A program made the translations under genes and the position numbers. A DNA stretch of 64,000 nucleotides from Comamonadaceae bacterium PBBC1 (GTDB lineage: Bacteria > Pseudomonadota > Gammaproteobacteria > Burkholderiales > Burkholderiaceae_C), in contig NKIP01000002.1 in the NCBI GenBank assembly GCA_002256145.1, positions 248,001-312,000 on the forward strand, given 5' to 3'. The notes under the pieces are model-generated. The model had not been told where the DNA came from. It did no database searches and saw nothing but the letters and a program-made list of their open reading frames with translations. This document shows positions 22,276 through 31,130 of the stretch, piece by piece. Position 1 is the first letter of the stretch. Each line of letters begins with the position of its first letter.

Positions 22276-22388
22276 ACCGTCACCCAGTTGTCTGCAGACT
22301 ATCGGTTTGAATGGTACGTGTCAGCCAATGCCCCTCCCCCGAAAGGCTGACTCAGGCACTGACTGTTGCACCACGCTTACGTCAAATA

Positions 22389-23234
22389 TCACACTGCTCC
22401 CATCGAGAAATGCCTGCGGTAGCGCGCGGGCAAGTCTGCCGTTCGCATCATCATCGGCAAGTCGGCGGTGTTGAAATCAGGATCCCATGCCGGGGCACCC
22501 AAAATTTTGGCTCCCAAACGCAAGTAGCCTTTGATCAAGGGTGGCGGCTCCACCTGCAAGTGGTGTTCCAAGGCATCCACCGGCAAGGGCAAGCGAGGAC
22601 GCACATGGTATTGAATTTCTGCCAAATGGCTTTGCCGCAATTGATGCCAAATGCTCGCTGCGGCATTGCCTGTGACCACACCGTTGTGCAACATGGGAAT
22701 GCTGGCACAACCGATCATCGTGTCCAGACGGTTGCGGTCCATGAACTCAAACAAGGCCCCCCAAAGCGCCATGATGACAGCCCCTTGTCGGTGGTCGGCA
22801 TGCACACAGCTGCGCCCCAACTCCACCATGCGCTGACGCATGTCACGCAAACGCGTCAGGTCAAACTCGGTGTCGCTGTAGGTGCTGCCAACGCGTTTGG
22901 CTTGAGCAGGGGTCAGCACACGGTAAGTGCCAATGACCTGAGCACTTGCAGCGTCACGCACCAACAAATGCTCGCAATAATCGTCAAACAAATCGATGTC
23001 GTGGCCTGGCAATGTGTTGGGCAAAGTGGCCCCCATTTCGGTTGCAAAAACCGAATACCTCAGGCGCTGCGCTTCACGAACTTCGTCTTGATGTTGAGCC
23101 CAAGCGACCAAAATGGAGCTTTGAATACGCCGAGGCAAAAAATCAACCTGAGGGGCATTTGACCCCGGATGAAGTGACCCCCTGGGCAATTGAACTGGCG
23201 ACAGAGCAAAAGTGGGATTTGGCAACTCTTTCAT
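22389..23234 (-). CDS. GNAT-type N-acyltransferase, OlsB-like (ornithine lipid synthesis)
   Basis: A 281-residue enzyme with AAGGAGT before the ATG at 23234. The core EVREAQRLRYSVFATEMGA, LLVRDAASAQVIGTYRVL, VELGRSCVHADHRQG and IGCASIPM matches the acyltransferase group that includes OlsB, which attaches a hydroxy-acyl chain to ornithine as the first step of phosphorus-free ornithine lipids. The OlsA partner is not in the window. Related members act on other amines, so the exact acceptor is inferred. Confidence 0.82.
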   Translation of the reverse strand: MKELPNPTFALSPVQLPRGSLHPGSNAPQVDFLPRRIQSSILVAWAQHQDEVREAQRLRYSVFATEMGATLPNTLPGHDIDLFDDYCEHLLVRDAASAQVIGTYRVLTPAQAKRVGSTYSDTEFDLTRLRDMRQRMVELGRSCVHADHRQGAVIMALWGALFEFMDRNRLDTMIGCASIPMLHNGVVTGNAAASIWHQLRQSHLAEIQYHVRPRLPLPVDALEHHLQVEPPPLIKGYLRLGAKILGAPAWDPDFNTADLPMMMRTADLPARYRRHFSMGAV

Positions 23235-23576
23235 GGCGGCAACTCCTTGTGATCAATGCCTTGATATTGCGCACTGGCCGTGACAAGAAAAAGTCTTTGC
23301 CGTTAAAAATTCGTGACACCTTCACCGCCCTTGTGCAGATCATGGTCGGCCCAGTCATTCCCCAAAGCGAATCAAGACCTTGGAGGCATGGCACTCGGTC
23401 ACTCGGCATGACCTAGCGATTCAAGGCGCTTGGCGTCTTTCGTGCCATCGGAACTCAACCCGACAGAACACACTCAAACACCCACCACACAAGGACCACA
23501 AAAAAGCCACCCAGGTGACGCCTTGAGGGCTCGCATTGGGGTAAGGTCATTCTTTTTTTGACCCTTGGAACCAGAC
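23235..23576. other. Intergenic stretch without a gene
   Basis: 342 bases between divergent olsB-like and ABM genes. A short minus-strand open frame (23143-23409) overlaps the olsB-like start and resembles nothing known. Just before the ABM gene an inverted repeat GGTCA-N9-TGACC (23545-23563) contains a T-rich centre and could be an operator. On the minus strand a weak GTCAC/GTGGC stem followed by six T (about 23501-23515) is visible but has no obvious gene to terminate. Confidence 0.6.
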
Positions 23577-23879
23577 ATGATTCTCGAACTCGCCGACATC
23601 CGCATTCACCCCGGCCAACAAGCCGCTTTTGAACAAGCCATTGAACTGGGCCTGAACACTGTGGCCTCACGGGCCAAGGGTTTCAGAGGGGCCAAGGTCA
23701 ACCGTGGCATTGAAAGCCCAGAGCGTTTTGTGCTGCAAATTTTTTGGGATACCCTGGAAGACCATACGGTTGGTTTTCGTGAATCGCCGCTGTTCACCGA
23801 ATGGCGTGCCATCGTTGGGCCCTTCTTTGCAGCGCCTCCGCATGTGGAGCATTTCGAGCTGACCTACGCTTCGGCCTGA
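23577..23879 (+). CDS. Antibiotic biosynthesis monooxygenase (ABM) domain protein
   Basis: A 100-residue single-domain protein of the ferredoxin-like ABM fold: ELADIRIHPGQQAAFEQAI at the start, GFRGAKVNRGIESPERFVLQ and FWDTLEDHTVGFRES in the core. Members act on quinones or haem, or are small oxidative-stress proteins; no specific substrate is indicated. ATG 23577 is preferred over an in-frame TTG at 23565. It is convergent with the MarR gene, 8 bases away. Confidence 0.8.
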   Translation: MILELADIRIHPGQQAAFEQAIELGLNTVASRAKGFRGAKVNRGIESPERFVLQIFWDTLEDHTVGFRESPLFTEWRAIVGPFFAAPPHVEHFELTYASA

Positions 23880-23887
23880 CGTGCCAT

Positions 23888-24382
23888 TCAAGCCGCCTGA
23901 TGGCCTTGCACCAAGCGCGAGAGCAAATGAACAAACTGGCTTTGCTCCTGCGCGGTCAAGGGGGCCAGAATTTTCTCTTGCACCCGGGCCACATCACTTT
24001 GGATATTGGCCAGAGCCTGCACCCCCAGCGGCGTGACCACCAGCAGCTTGCGCCTGCGGTCAGACCGATCGGCCTCACGCACCACCCAACCCTTGGCTTC
24101 CAGACGACCGATCACAGAGCCCGAAGTGGCGGGGTCAAACGCTACCCGCTTGGCCAAGCTCACTTGGTCAATGCCCGGGCTGTCGAGCAGGGCATTCAAA
24201 ATGGCAAATTGCACAGGTGTGATGTCGGCGCAGGCCAATTGCTCGGCAAATATGGCCACGGCAATTTGCTGAGCTCGCCGGATCAAGTGTCCCGGCGTGG
24301 TCTGCAGGTCAATGCTTTGAATCATGTGGGTGTCGTGTTGCGGATGTTCCACGGGCGTGGAAAGGGTGCCATTTTCAGACAT
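23888..24382 (-). CDS. MarR-family transcriptional regulator
   Basis: A 164-residue MarR protein. ITPVQFAILNALLDSPG, the recognition-helix region VSLAKRVAFDPATSGSVIGRL and the wing VREADRSDRRRKLLVVTPLG are all typical. Several in-frame ATGs exist (24442, 24394, 24382); 24382 avoids overlap with the divergent FAH gene. The divergent layout suggests control of the FAH gene and perhaps the TRAP genes behind it. The effector is unknown, though an aromatic acid would fit MarR habits (inference). Confidence 0.88.
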   Translation of the reverse strand: MSENGTLSTPVEHPQHDTHMIQSIDLQTTPGHLIRRAQQIAVAIFAEQLACADITPVQFAILNALLDSPGIDQVSLAKRVAFDPATSGSVIGRLEAKGWVVREADRSDRRRKLLVVTPLGVQALANIQSDVARVQEKILAPLTAQEQSQFVHLLSRLVQGHQAA

Positions 24383-24423
24383 TCCGATTAACATCTGATT
24401 TTCATTTTTCAAGAAAGCGACCG

Positions 24424-25119
24424 ATGAGTTTTGTATTTTCACCCATGCCTGTGGTCTCGGTGCCTGTGCTGGGCCAACCCGAACGTTTTCCTGTGCACCG
24501 CATTTACTGTGTGGGCCGCAATTATGAAGAGCATGCCAAGGAGATGGGCTTCACCGGGCGCGAGCCGCCTTTCTTTTTTCTCAAACCTGCTGACAGCTTG
24601 GTGGTGGTCGAAGCTGGCCAAACCGGTGTCATGCCCTACCCCAGCCTGACGGAAAACCTGCACCACGAAATCGAGTTGGTCGTGGCCATTGGCCAAGGCG
24701 GGCGCAACATTTCAGCGGCCGATGCGGCCAAGCACATTTACGGTTACGCCGTGGGCCTGGACATGACGCGCCGCGACCTGCAAAACGAGATGAAAAAACA
24801 AGGCCGCCCTTGGTGCATCGGCAAGGCTTTTGACCATTCGGCCCCCATCGGCCCCATCACCCCCATCGCCCAAGCCGGTGATGTGAACAACGCCGAGATC
24901 AGCCTGCAGGTCAACGGGTCCGATCGCCAGCGCAGCAATGTGGCCAAACTGATTTGGAACGTGGCCGAAACCATCGAACACCTGTCTGCCGCTTGGGAAC
25001 TGCAGCCCGGCGATCTGATTTACACCGGAACCCCCGAAGGCGTTGCAGCCGTGGTGGCAGGCGATGTGTTGGTGGGCCAAGTGGCGGGACTGGGCAGCCT
25101 TGAGATTGCCATTTCCTAA
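24424..25119 (+). CDS. Fumarylacetoacetate hydrolase family protein
   Basis: A 231-residue single-domain FAH enzyme. The metal site is visible as HHEIELVVAIG and YAVGLDMTRRDLQ; GDLIYTGTPEGV is the conserved C-terminal loop. Members hydrolyse fumarylpyruvate, acylpyruvates or oxaloacetate, or decarboxylate/hydrate meta-cleavage products. The opening FPVHRIYCVGRNYEEHAKEMG is close to the fumarylpyruvate/acylpyruvase branch. Its position between a MarR regulator and a TRAP system suggests use of an imported aromatic or keto acid. Confidence 0.86.
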   Translation: MSFVFSPMPVVSVPVLGQPERFPVHRIYCVGRNYEEHAKEMGFTGREPPFFFLKPADSLVVVEAGQTGVMPYPSLTENLHHEIELVVAIGQGGRNISAADAAKHIYGYAVGLDMTRRDLQNEMKKQGRPWCIGKAFDHSAPIGPITPIAQAGDVNNAEISLQVNGSDRQRSNVAKLIWNVAETIEHLSAAWELQPGDLIYTGTPEGVAAVVAGDVLVGQVAGLGSLEIAIS

Positions 25120-25257
25120 ATGACAAAATTAAAAACCCTCAAAATCAGTATTTACCCTTAAAACCTCAGTCGATACTTGCAAGATAATTCATATCACGCA
25201 ACTCACTGGGCTAATTGCATGCACTAAAGTGTAAGCACTGTTCAAAAACAATCCCCC

Positions 25258-25283
25258 ATTAACCGACCGATCGGTTGGTTAAT
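25258..25283. promoter_or_regulatory. Palindromic operator upstream of dctP (system 2)
   Basis: A 26-base palindrome with half-sites ATTAACCGACCGA and TCGGTTGGTTAAT has a single mismatched pair. It lies 43 bases before the dctP start, where it would overlap or follow a promoter. ACCGACCGATCGGT-type cores are common for TetR-family dimers; no TetR gene lies nearby in the window. Confidence 0.7.
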
Positions 25284-25326
25284 GGTTTATCATCCATTTT
25301 CCAACCACCTTGCCGGAGACATTTGA

Positions 25327-26358
25327 ATGAAAAACATTTTGCAAAAAACGGCGCTGACTGCAGGCCTCATGGCCGTCGGCTTTGGCGTTCATGCCCAGAC
25401 CATCACCCTCAAAGTGCATCACTTTTTGGGCCCACAAACCATTCAACACACCACCATGTTGGGTGAGTGGTGCAAAAACATTGCACGCGACTCCAAAGAC
25501 CGTTTGAAGTGCGACATCTTCCCAGCCATGCAACTGGGCGGCACCCCCGTGCAACTTTATGAACAGGCCCGCGATGGCGTGGTTGACGTGGCTTGGACAC
25601 TCCAGGCCTACACCCCCAAGCTGGCCAAGCTCGAAGTGTTCGAGTTGCCCTTCATGATGACCAATGCCGAAGCCACCAGCCGTGCCGCTTGGGACTACGC
25701 CCAAAAGTTTGCCCAAGACGACTTCAAAGACGTCAAGATGCTGGCCGTCCACGTGCACGGTCCAGGCAACATTTACACCAAGAGCAAAGCCGTGACCACC
25801 ATGGCCGACCTCAAGGGTCTGAAAGTGCGTGCCCCCACACGCCAGGTCAACAAAATGGTCGCCATGATGGGTGCCACACCTGTGGCCATGCCTGTGCCCC
25901 AAGTGCCTGAGGCCTTGTCCAAAGGCGTGATCGACGGTGCCGTGATCCCCTACGAAGTCGCGCCTGGTCTAAAGGTCAACGAGCTGACCAACTTCACCGC
26001 CGAGACCGACCGCAGCTACAACGCGCTCTACACCACCGTGTTTGTGGTGCCCATGAACAAGGCCAAGTACGAATCGCTGCCTGCAGACTTGAAAGCCGTC
26101 ATCGACAAAAACTCGGGACGTGAACTCTCGGCTTTCATGGGCAAAACCCAAGCCGGTCACGATGTGGTGGGCAAGAAAGTGTTTGAGGCTTCGGCCAACC
26201 AGAAAATCAGCATCATCCCCAAAGCTGAACTGGAAAAATGGAAGAAAGCCACGGACGCACTCGACGACGCTTGGGTGGCCGAAATGACCGGCAAGGGCAT
26301 GGACGGCAAAGGCATGCTCCAGTCGGCCACCGACCTGATCAAGCAATACACCAAGTAA
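25327..26358 (+). CDS. dctP: TRAP transporter substrate-binding protein DctP (system 2)
   Basis: A 343-residue periplasmic protein with signal peptide MKNILQKTALTAGLMAVGFGVHAQ and ribosome site GGAGA. The DctP fold shows in LKVHHFLGPQTIQHTTML, CDIFPAMQLGGTPVQLYEQ and the ligand arginine in LKGLKVRAPTRQVNKMVAMMG. Distinct in sequence from the system 1 and 3 binding proteins. An intrinsic terminator directly follows, so it should be made in excess over the membrane subunits. The ligand is unknown. Confidence 0.93.
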   Translation: MKNILQKTALTAGLMAVGFGVHAQTITLKVHHFLGPQTIQHTTMLGEWCKNIARDSKDRLKCDIFPAMQLGGTPVQLYEQARDGVVDVAWTLQAYTPKLAKLEVFELPFMMTNAEATSRAAWDYAQKFAQDDFKDVKMLAVHVHGPGNIYTKSKAVTTMADLKGLKVRAPTRQVNKMVAMMGATPVAMPVPQVPEALSKGVIDGAVIPYEVAPGLKVNELTNFTAETDRSYNALYTTVFVVPMNKAKYESLPADLKAVIDKNSGRELSAFMGKTQAGHDVVGKKVFEASANQKISIIPKAELEKWKKATDALDDAWVAEMTGKGMDGKGMLQSATDLIKQYTK

Positions 26359-26380
26359 TGAGCGCCTAGACGTCTGCAAA

Positions 26381-26407
26381 GAGCAGGGGTTTCCCTGCTC
26401 TTTTTTT
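26381..26407 (+). terminator. Intrinsic terminator between dctP and dctQ (system 2)
   Basis: A perfect GAGCAGGG / CCCTGCTC stem with a GTTT loop is followed by seven T. It lies 22 bases after the dctP stop, inside the dctPQM operon, so partial read-through would be needed to express dctQM unless they have their own promoter. Confidence 0.9.
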
Positions 26408-26483
26408 GATGAAAAGCCGGTTTGCGCCAAACCGAAGCAAGCACTCGAATCATTTTTCATTTTTCCGCACAGCGGAGCACACC

Positions 26484-26972
26484 ATGATGTTTTCACCCCT
26501 CTTGGAGCGGCTTGCCCGACTCTGCAGCATATTGGGAGGACTGGTCATGACCGGTCTGATGCTGATGACCTGTTACAGCCTGATTGGGCGCAACTTTTTG
26601 GACTCCGCCCTGATTGGGGACTTTGAGTTGACCGGCGTTGGCGCAGGTGCAGCGATCGCTTTGTTCATGCCTTTGTGCCAGTTCAAGCGCGAAAACATCA
26701 TTGTGGACTTCTTCACATCCAAATGCAGCGAGGCCACCAACTTCAAGCTCGACCGCTTGGGTGACCTGTTCATGACCTTGATCTTCTTTTTGTTGTCTTG
26801 GCGCTGCGCCGCTGCGGCCATCAACGCCAAGGAAACCATGGGGGCATCCATGTTGCTGGGCTTTCCTGACTGGATCGTCTTCACCAGCATGAGCATCCCT
26901 TTTGGCCTCACCGCCATCATCGCGGCCATGCAAACCCTCTCATCCATGGATTACCAGAAGGCTTCGACATGA
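26484..26972 (+). CDS. dctQ: TRAP transporter small permease DctQ (system 2)
   Basis: A 162-residue membrane protein with four helices. The central GVGAGAAIALFMPLCQFKRENIIVD is cut to its signature, MPLCQFKRENIIVD, typical of DctQ. The ATG at 26484 has AGCGGAG upstream; a longer frame from 26406 runs through the terminator and is rejected as start. Its TGA overlaps the dctM ATG (ATGA), indicating coupled translation. Confidence 0.87.
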   Translation: MMFSPLLERLARLCSILGGLVMTGLMLMTCYSLIGRNFLDSALIGDFELTGVGAGAAIALFMPLCQFKRENIIVDFFTSKCSEATNFKLDRLGDLFMTLIFFLLSWRCAAAAINAKETMGASMLLGFPDWIVFTSMSIPFGLTAIIAAMQTLSSMDYQKAST

Positions 26973-28285
26973 CCCCCATCCAATTGGCTTTGCTCATTTT
27001 CGGCATCATGCTGCTGCTGATGATCGTGCGCGTTCCGATTGCGGGCGCCATGTTCCTGGCCGGTGCTGTCGGCTTTGTTTTGCAGTCTGGCGTCTCACCT
27101 TTCTTGAACTTCCTGAACAACCTGGCCTTTGCCCGATTGGCCAACTACGACTTGTCCGTGATCCCGCTGTTCATTTTGATGGGCAATTTCGCCACGCAAG
27201 GCGGTATCAGCAAAGCTTTGTTCCAGTTTGCAGCGTCCGTCATGGGCCGTTTCAAAGGCGGCTTGGCCATGGGTGCCGTGCTGGCCTGTGGCGCATTTGG
27301 TGCCATCTGCGGCTCGTCGGTGGCCACAGCAGCCACCATCACGGGCGTGGCTTTGCCTGAAATGAAACGACACGGTTATTCGGGTCGCCTGTCCACTGGC
27401 ACGCTCGCAGCGGGCGGCACTTTGGGCATTTTGATTCCGCCCTCGGTGCCCTTGGTGATTTATGCCATCTTGACCGAACAAAACATTGCCAAACTGTTTG
27501 CCGCCGCCATGGTGCCCGGCATCATCGCCATGGTTGGTTACATGATCGCCATTGCCATTTATGTTCGACTGGTTCCCGGCCAAGCCCCTGACCAGGAAGA
27601 CCGTGAAAAGCTGACGTTTGAGTCACTCAAAGGCATCTTGCCCATTGCCAGCATTTTTGTGATCGTATTTGGCGGCATCTATGCAGGCTTTTTCACGCCC
27701 ACCGAAGGGGCGGCCGTGGGCGCAGCTTCCACGTTTGTGGCGGCATTACTCAAGCGTGAATTGAACTGGGATAAGTTTTTGCACTGCTTCCATGCCACCG
27801 CCTTGAGCAGCGCCATGATCTTCATGATCTTCATGGGTGCCGATGTCATGAACGCCTCGCTGGCCCGCACACAAGTGCCCGGTCAATTGGCTGAAATGGT
27901 GGTCGCCATGAACCTGGCCCCGTTGATGGTCGTCTCAGGGATCTTGCTCCTGTACGTGGTGTTGGGCGCAGTCATGGACGAGCTGTCCATGTTGCTGCTG
28001 ACCATTCCGATTTTCTTCCCCATCATCATGAAGCTCGACTTTGGCATGACGCCTGAATACACCGCCATCTGGTTCGGCATCATGGTGCTGATGACGGTGG
28101 GCTTTGGCATGCTGGCACCTCCGGTGGGACTGAACGTCTATGTGGTCAACGGCATGGCCAAAGACGTGCCATTGAGCGAAAGCTACAAAGGCATCATGCC
28201 CTTCTTGATCAGTGACACCCTGCGCACCTTGCTGCTGTTGTTTTTCCCCAGCATCTCGCTCTTTTTGATTCCTTACCTCACCTGA
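26969..28285 (+). CDS. dctM: TRAP transporter large permease DctM (system 2)
   Basis: A 438-residue DctM carrier. GSSVATAATITGVALPEM, AGGTLGILIPPSVPLVIYA, TPTEGAAVGAASTF and FGMLAPPVGLNVYVVNGMA are the expected conserved segments in the two inverted halves. It overlaps dctQ by four bases. A strong terminator follows. Confidence 0.94.
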   Translation: MTPIQLALLIFGIMLLLMIVRVPIAGAMFLAGAVGFVLQSGVSPFLNFLNNLAFARLANYDLSVIPLFILMGNFATQGGISKALFQFAASVMGRFKGGLAMGAVLACGAFGAICGSSVATAATITGVALPEMKRHGYSGRLSTGTLAAGGTLGILIPPSVPLVIYAILTEQNIAKLFAAAMVPGIIAMVGYMIAIAIYVRLVPGQAPDQEDREKLTFESLKGILPIASIFVIVFGGIYAGFFTPTEGAAVGAASTFVAALLKRELNWDKFLHCFHATALSSAMIFMIFMGADVMNASLARTQVPGQLAEMVVAMNLAPLMVVSGILLLYVVLGAVMDELSMLLLTIPIFFPIIMKLDFGMTPEYTAIWFGIMVLMTVGFGMLAPPVGLNVYVVNGMAKDVPLSESYKGIMPFLISDTLRTLLLLFFPSISLFLIPYLT

Positions 28286-28301
28286 TCGGGTGGCGCACTC
28301 C

Positions 28302-28335
28302 AAAAACCTCCATGACGCACCATGGAGGTTTTTTT
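28302..28335 (+). terminator. Intrinsic terminator after dctM (system 2)
   Basis: A 13-base stem AAAAACCTCCATG / CATGGAGGTTTTT with loop ACGCAC ends in a T-run, 16 bases past the dctM stop. The A/T ends make it partly bidirectional. Confidence 0.9.
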
Positions 28336-28407
28336 ATGTCCAAGTGGTTAGACTTGTCTCAAGAACTGTTTTTCACCCTCTATTTCAGTCATTGAGCTCA
28401 TCCCATC

Positions 28408-28953
28408 ATGTTTGATCGCACCATCCGACACTGCCGCCAATGTGGCGCTTTGGTTGCCCGCCGCTTGCCCGATGATGGCGACACCAAAGAGCGGGCTATT
28501 TGCACCGCCTGCCACACGGTCCATTACGAAAACCCGCTGAATGTGGTGGGCACTGTGCCCCACTGGGGTGATCAAGTATTGCTGTGCAAACGCAACATCG
28601 AACCACGCAAAGGCAAATGGACGCTACCCGCAGGCTTTATGGAACTGGGGGAATCCACTTCCCAAGGTGCAGCCCGCGAAACCACCGAAGAAGCGGGGGC
28701 GCAGTTCACCATGGAAGATTTGTTCACCGTGATGAGTGTGCCTCGTGTCGGACAAGTGCACTTGTATTACCGGGCCCGCCTGACCAGCAATGTGTTTGAG
28801 CCGGGACACGAGACCATGGAGGCCCGCTTGTTCAAAGAAGATGAGATTCCTTGGGATGAACTGGCTTTTCGCACCGTCAAGGAAACCCTTGAGCGCTATT
28901 TTCATGACCGTCATGCAGGTCAGTTTGGTACCCACGCATTTGACATTGAGTAA
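28408..28953 (+). CDS. Nudix hydrolase with N-terminal zinc ribbon
   Basis: A 181-residue protein. The N-terminus has a four-cysteine ribbon (CRQCG and, after 15 residues, CTACH). The Nudix box is intact: GFMELGESTSQGAARE followed by TTEEAGA, giving the G-x5-E-x7-RE-x2-EE-x-G pattern that binds Mg2+. Family members with this architecture cleave nucleotide diphosphates such as ADP-ribose or NADH/FAD; the precise substrate is not readable. It stands alone behind the TRAP terminator. Confidence 0.88.
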   Translation: MFDRTIRHCRQCGALVARRLPDDGDTKERAICTACHTVHYENPLNVVGTVPHWGDQVLLCKRNIEPRKGKWTLPAGFMELGESTSQGAARETTEEAGAQFTMEDLFTVMSVPRVGQVHLYYRARLTSNVFEPGHETMEARLFKEDEIPWDELAFRTVKETLERYFHDRHAGQFGTHAFDIE

Positions 28954-29036
28954 ATTATTCAGTTGTTGGAAAAATCGGGCAGAGGTCATTGGATAATGAG
29001 AATGCATCGTTAATTGTTATTTTTTGAAAGCCTCAA

Positions 29037-29285
29037 ATGATCAAAACCATCACCACAATTTTGGGCAGTCTGCTGGCTGCAGCCGCCATGGCACAAACAA
29101 CGGCACCCGCTGCAGCACCGACACCGGCACCGATTGTCGCGCCCGCAGTGAGCGCCCCCCAACCCGTCATGCAGACGCCCGCTCCATCAGCAAGCCCAAA
29201 ATCTCAAGCCACAGGCAAGAAAAAAGTAACCAAAAAATTGAACAAGAAAAGCAAAAAAAGCAAGAAGAAAAGCAAGATGCAATGA
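29037..29285 (+). CDS. Small exported Pro/Ala- and Lys-rich protein
   Basis: An 82-residue protein, not recognised. The signal peptide is clear (MIKTITTILGSLLAAAAMAQ). The mature part is an Ala/Pro/Thr-rich linker of about 35 residues, then a strongly basic tail made of K, S and N (KKKVTKKLNKKSKKSKKK). It could bind a polyanion such as lipopolysaccharide, nucleic acid or the cell wall, but no function is assigned. The ribosome site is weak. It is a monocistronic unit closed by a strong terminator, which supports it being a real gene. Confidence 0.65.
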   Translation: MIKTITTILGSLLAAAAMAQTTAPAAAPTPAPIVAPAVSAPQPVMQTPAPSASPKSQATGKKKVTKKLNKKSKKSKKKSKMQ

Positions 29286-29335
29286 TGCCAGTGGCAGCTG
29301 CTTTGCGAATTTAAGCCAAGCAGCTTTGCTGAACA

Positions 29336-29365
29336 CAAAGGCCACCCTCAGGTGGCCTTTGTTTT
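29336..29365. terminator. Strong, probably bidirectional terminator
   Basis: An 11-base stem CAAAGGCCACC / GGTGGCCTTTG with loop CTCA is followed by TTTT on the plus strand. It closes the small exported-protein gene and faces the end of the acyl-CoA synthetase gene on the other strand, which it may also terminate. Confidence 0.85.
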
Positions 29366-29471
29366 AGGGGTTGTGCACAAAGGCATCTGAAGAAGCTTGG
29401 GCTTGCGGCGTCAAAACAAGCTCAAAGTGTCCGGATCATGGTCATGCTGTAGCCAAATAGTTACATCCGGT

Positions 29472-31130
29472 TTAAACATCGATCGCCGCAGCCGAACCCG
29501 CCTGCTTGCGCAATTCAAACTTCTGAATCTTGCCCGTGCTGGTCTTGGGCAGTTCACCAAACACCACAGCCCGCGGCACCTTGAAGCCCGCCAGGTGTTG
29601 CTTGCAATGCGCCACGATCTGCTCGGCCGTGACCTGGGCGTCGGCCTTCAACTCCACAAAGGCGCAAGGCGTCTCGCCCCAACGCGCATCGGGCTTGGCC
29701 ACCACGGCGGCGGCCAGCACAGCGGGGTGGCGGTACAACACGTCTTCCACCTCGATCGATGAAATGTTCTCGCCGCCCGAGATGATGATGTCTTTGCTGC
29801 GGTCCTTGATTTTGAAATAACCGTCGGGGTACTGCACGGCCAAGTCGCCGCTGTGGAACCAACCGCCCGCAAAGGCCTCTTGTGTGGCCTTGGGGTTCTT
29901 GAGGTAACCCTTCATGGTGATGTTGCCCTTGAACATGATCTCGCCCATGGTCTCGCCGTCTTGTGGCACGGGCTGCATGGTTTCGGGGTCCAGCACCCGC
30001 ACATCGCGCTGCAGGTGGTAACGCACGCCCTGGCGGGCATTCAGACGGGCCCGGTCACCGATGTCCAGCGTATCCCATTCGGGGTGCTTGGGGCACACGG
30101 TGGCCGGACCATAGACCTCGGTCAGGCCATACACATGGGTCAAGTCAAAGCCCATTTGCTCCATGCCTTCGATCATCGACGCCGGGGGCGCAGCGCCCGC
30201 CACCATGGCCTTGATGCCTGCGGGAACGCCCGCCTTCTTCGCGGCCGGAGCGTTCACCAGCAGGCCGTGCACGATGGGCGCACCGCAGTAATGCGTGACG
30301 CCGTGGTTGCGCATGGCATCGAACATGGCCTGCGCATCGACCTTGCGCAAACACACGTTCACGCCCGCACGCGCCGCCACTGTCCAAGGGAAACACCAGC
30401 CGTTGCAATGGAACATGGGCAGCGTCCACAAATACGCCGCGTGCTTGGGCATGTCCCATTCCAGAATGTTCGAGATCGCGTTCGTCGCTGCCCCTCGGTG
30501 GTGGTAGACCACACCTTTGGGGTTGCCCGTGGTGCCGCTGGTGTAATTCAGCGCAATCGCGTCCCACTCGTTGCCGGGCAAGCTCCAGGCAAAGTCGGCG
30601 TCGCCGCTGGCCACAAAGGCTTCATAAGTCACCGAGCCCAATTTTTCGGTCGGACCTGTGTAAAGCACGTCTTCCACGTCGATCACCAGCAAAGGCCGGG
30701 GGGACTGGCGCATTGCCAAGGCTTTTTTCATCACCCCCGCAAACTCCGGGTCCACGATCACCGCCTTGGCCTCGCCGTGGTCCAGCATGAAGGCCACCGT
30801 TTCCGGGTCCAGCCGGGTGTTCAGGGCGTTGAGCACGGCGCCGGCCATGGGAATGCCAAAGTGCGCCTCCACCATCGGCGGCGTGTTGGGCAGCATCACG
30901 GCCACCGTGTCGTTTTTGCCAATGCCCGCCTGCGCCAGCGCACTGGCCAACTGGCGGGTGCGACGGTAAGTGGTGGCCCAGTCCTGGCGCAAATCGCCGT
31001 GCACGATGGCCAAGCGGGTCGGGTAGACCTCGGCCGTGCGCTCAATGAAACTCAGCGGCGAAATCGGCGCGTGGTTGGCGGGGGTCTGGGGCAAATCCTG
31101 GTCGAAGATGCTCACTGCGGTATCGGTCAT
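29472..31130 (-). CDS. Acyl-CoA synthetase (AMP-forming)
   Basis: A 552-residue member of the adenylate-forming family. The P-loop-like motif YTSGTTGNPKGVVYHHRG lies near residue 195; LPMFHCNGWCFPW is typical of the medium-chain/methylthiopropionate (DmdB-like) branch; YGLTEVYGPAT, GWFHSGDLA, IKDRSKDIIISGGENIS and the catalytic lysine in PKTSTGKIQK are all present. It activates a carboxylic acid to its CoA ester. The chain length or substrate is not certain. ATG 31130 is chosen because it starts the conserved domain; the frame stays open far upstream against dnaG. Confidence 0.92.
   Translation of the reverse strand: MTDTAVSIFDQDLPQTPANHAPISPLSFIERTAEVYPTRLAIVHGDLRQDWATTYRRTRQLASALAQAGIGKNDTVAVMLPNTPPMVEAHFGIPMAGAVLNALNTRLDPETVAFMLDHGEAKAVIVDPEFAGVMKKALAMRQSPRPLLVIDVEDVLYTGPTEKLGSVTYEAFVASGDADFAWSLPGNEWDAIALNYTSGTTGNPKGVVYHHRGAATNAISNILEWDMPKHAAYLWTLPMFHCNGWCFPWTVAARAGVNVCLRKVDAQAMFDAMRNHGVTHYCGAPIVHGLLVNAPAAKKAGVPAGIKAMVAGAAPPASMIEGMEQMGFDLTHVYGLTEVYGPATVCPKHPEWDTLDIGDRARLNARQGVRYHLQRDVRVLDPETMQPVPQDGETMGEIMFKGNITMKGYLKNPKATQEAFAGGWFHSGDLAVQYPDGYFKIKDRSKDIIISGGENISSIEVEDVLYRHPAVLAAAVVAKPDARWGETPCAFVELKADAQVTAEQIVAHCKQHLAGFKVPRAVVFGELPKTSTGKIQKFELRKQAGSAAAIDV

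Noticed and set aside
23143..23409. Short minus-strand frame upstream of the olsB-like gene
   Set aside because: Overlaps the conserved start of the olsB-like gene in another frame, with no ribosome site or similarity.
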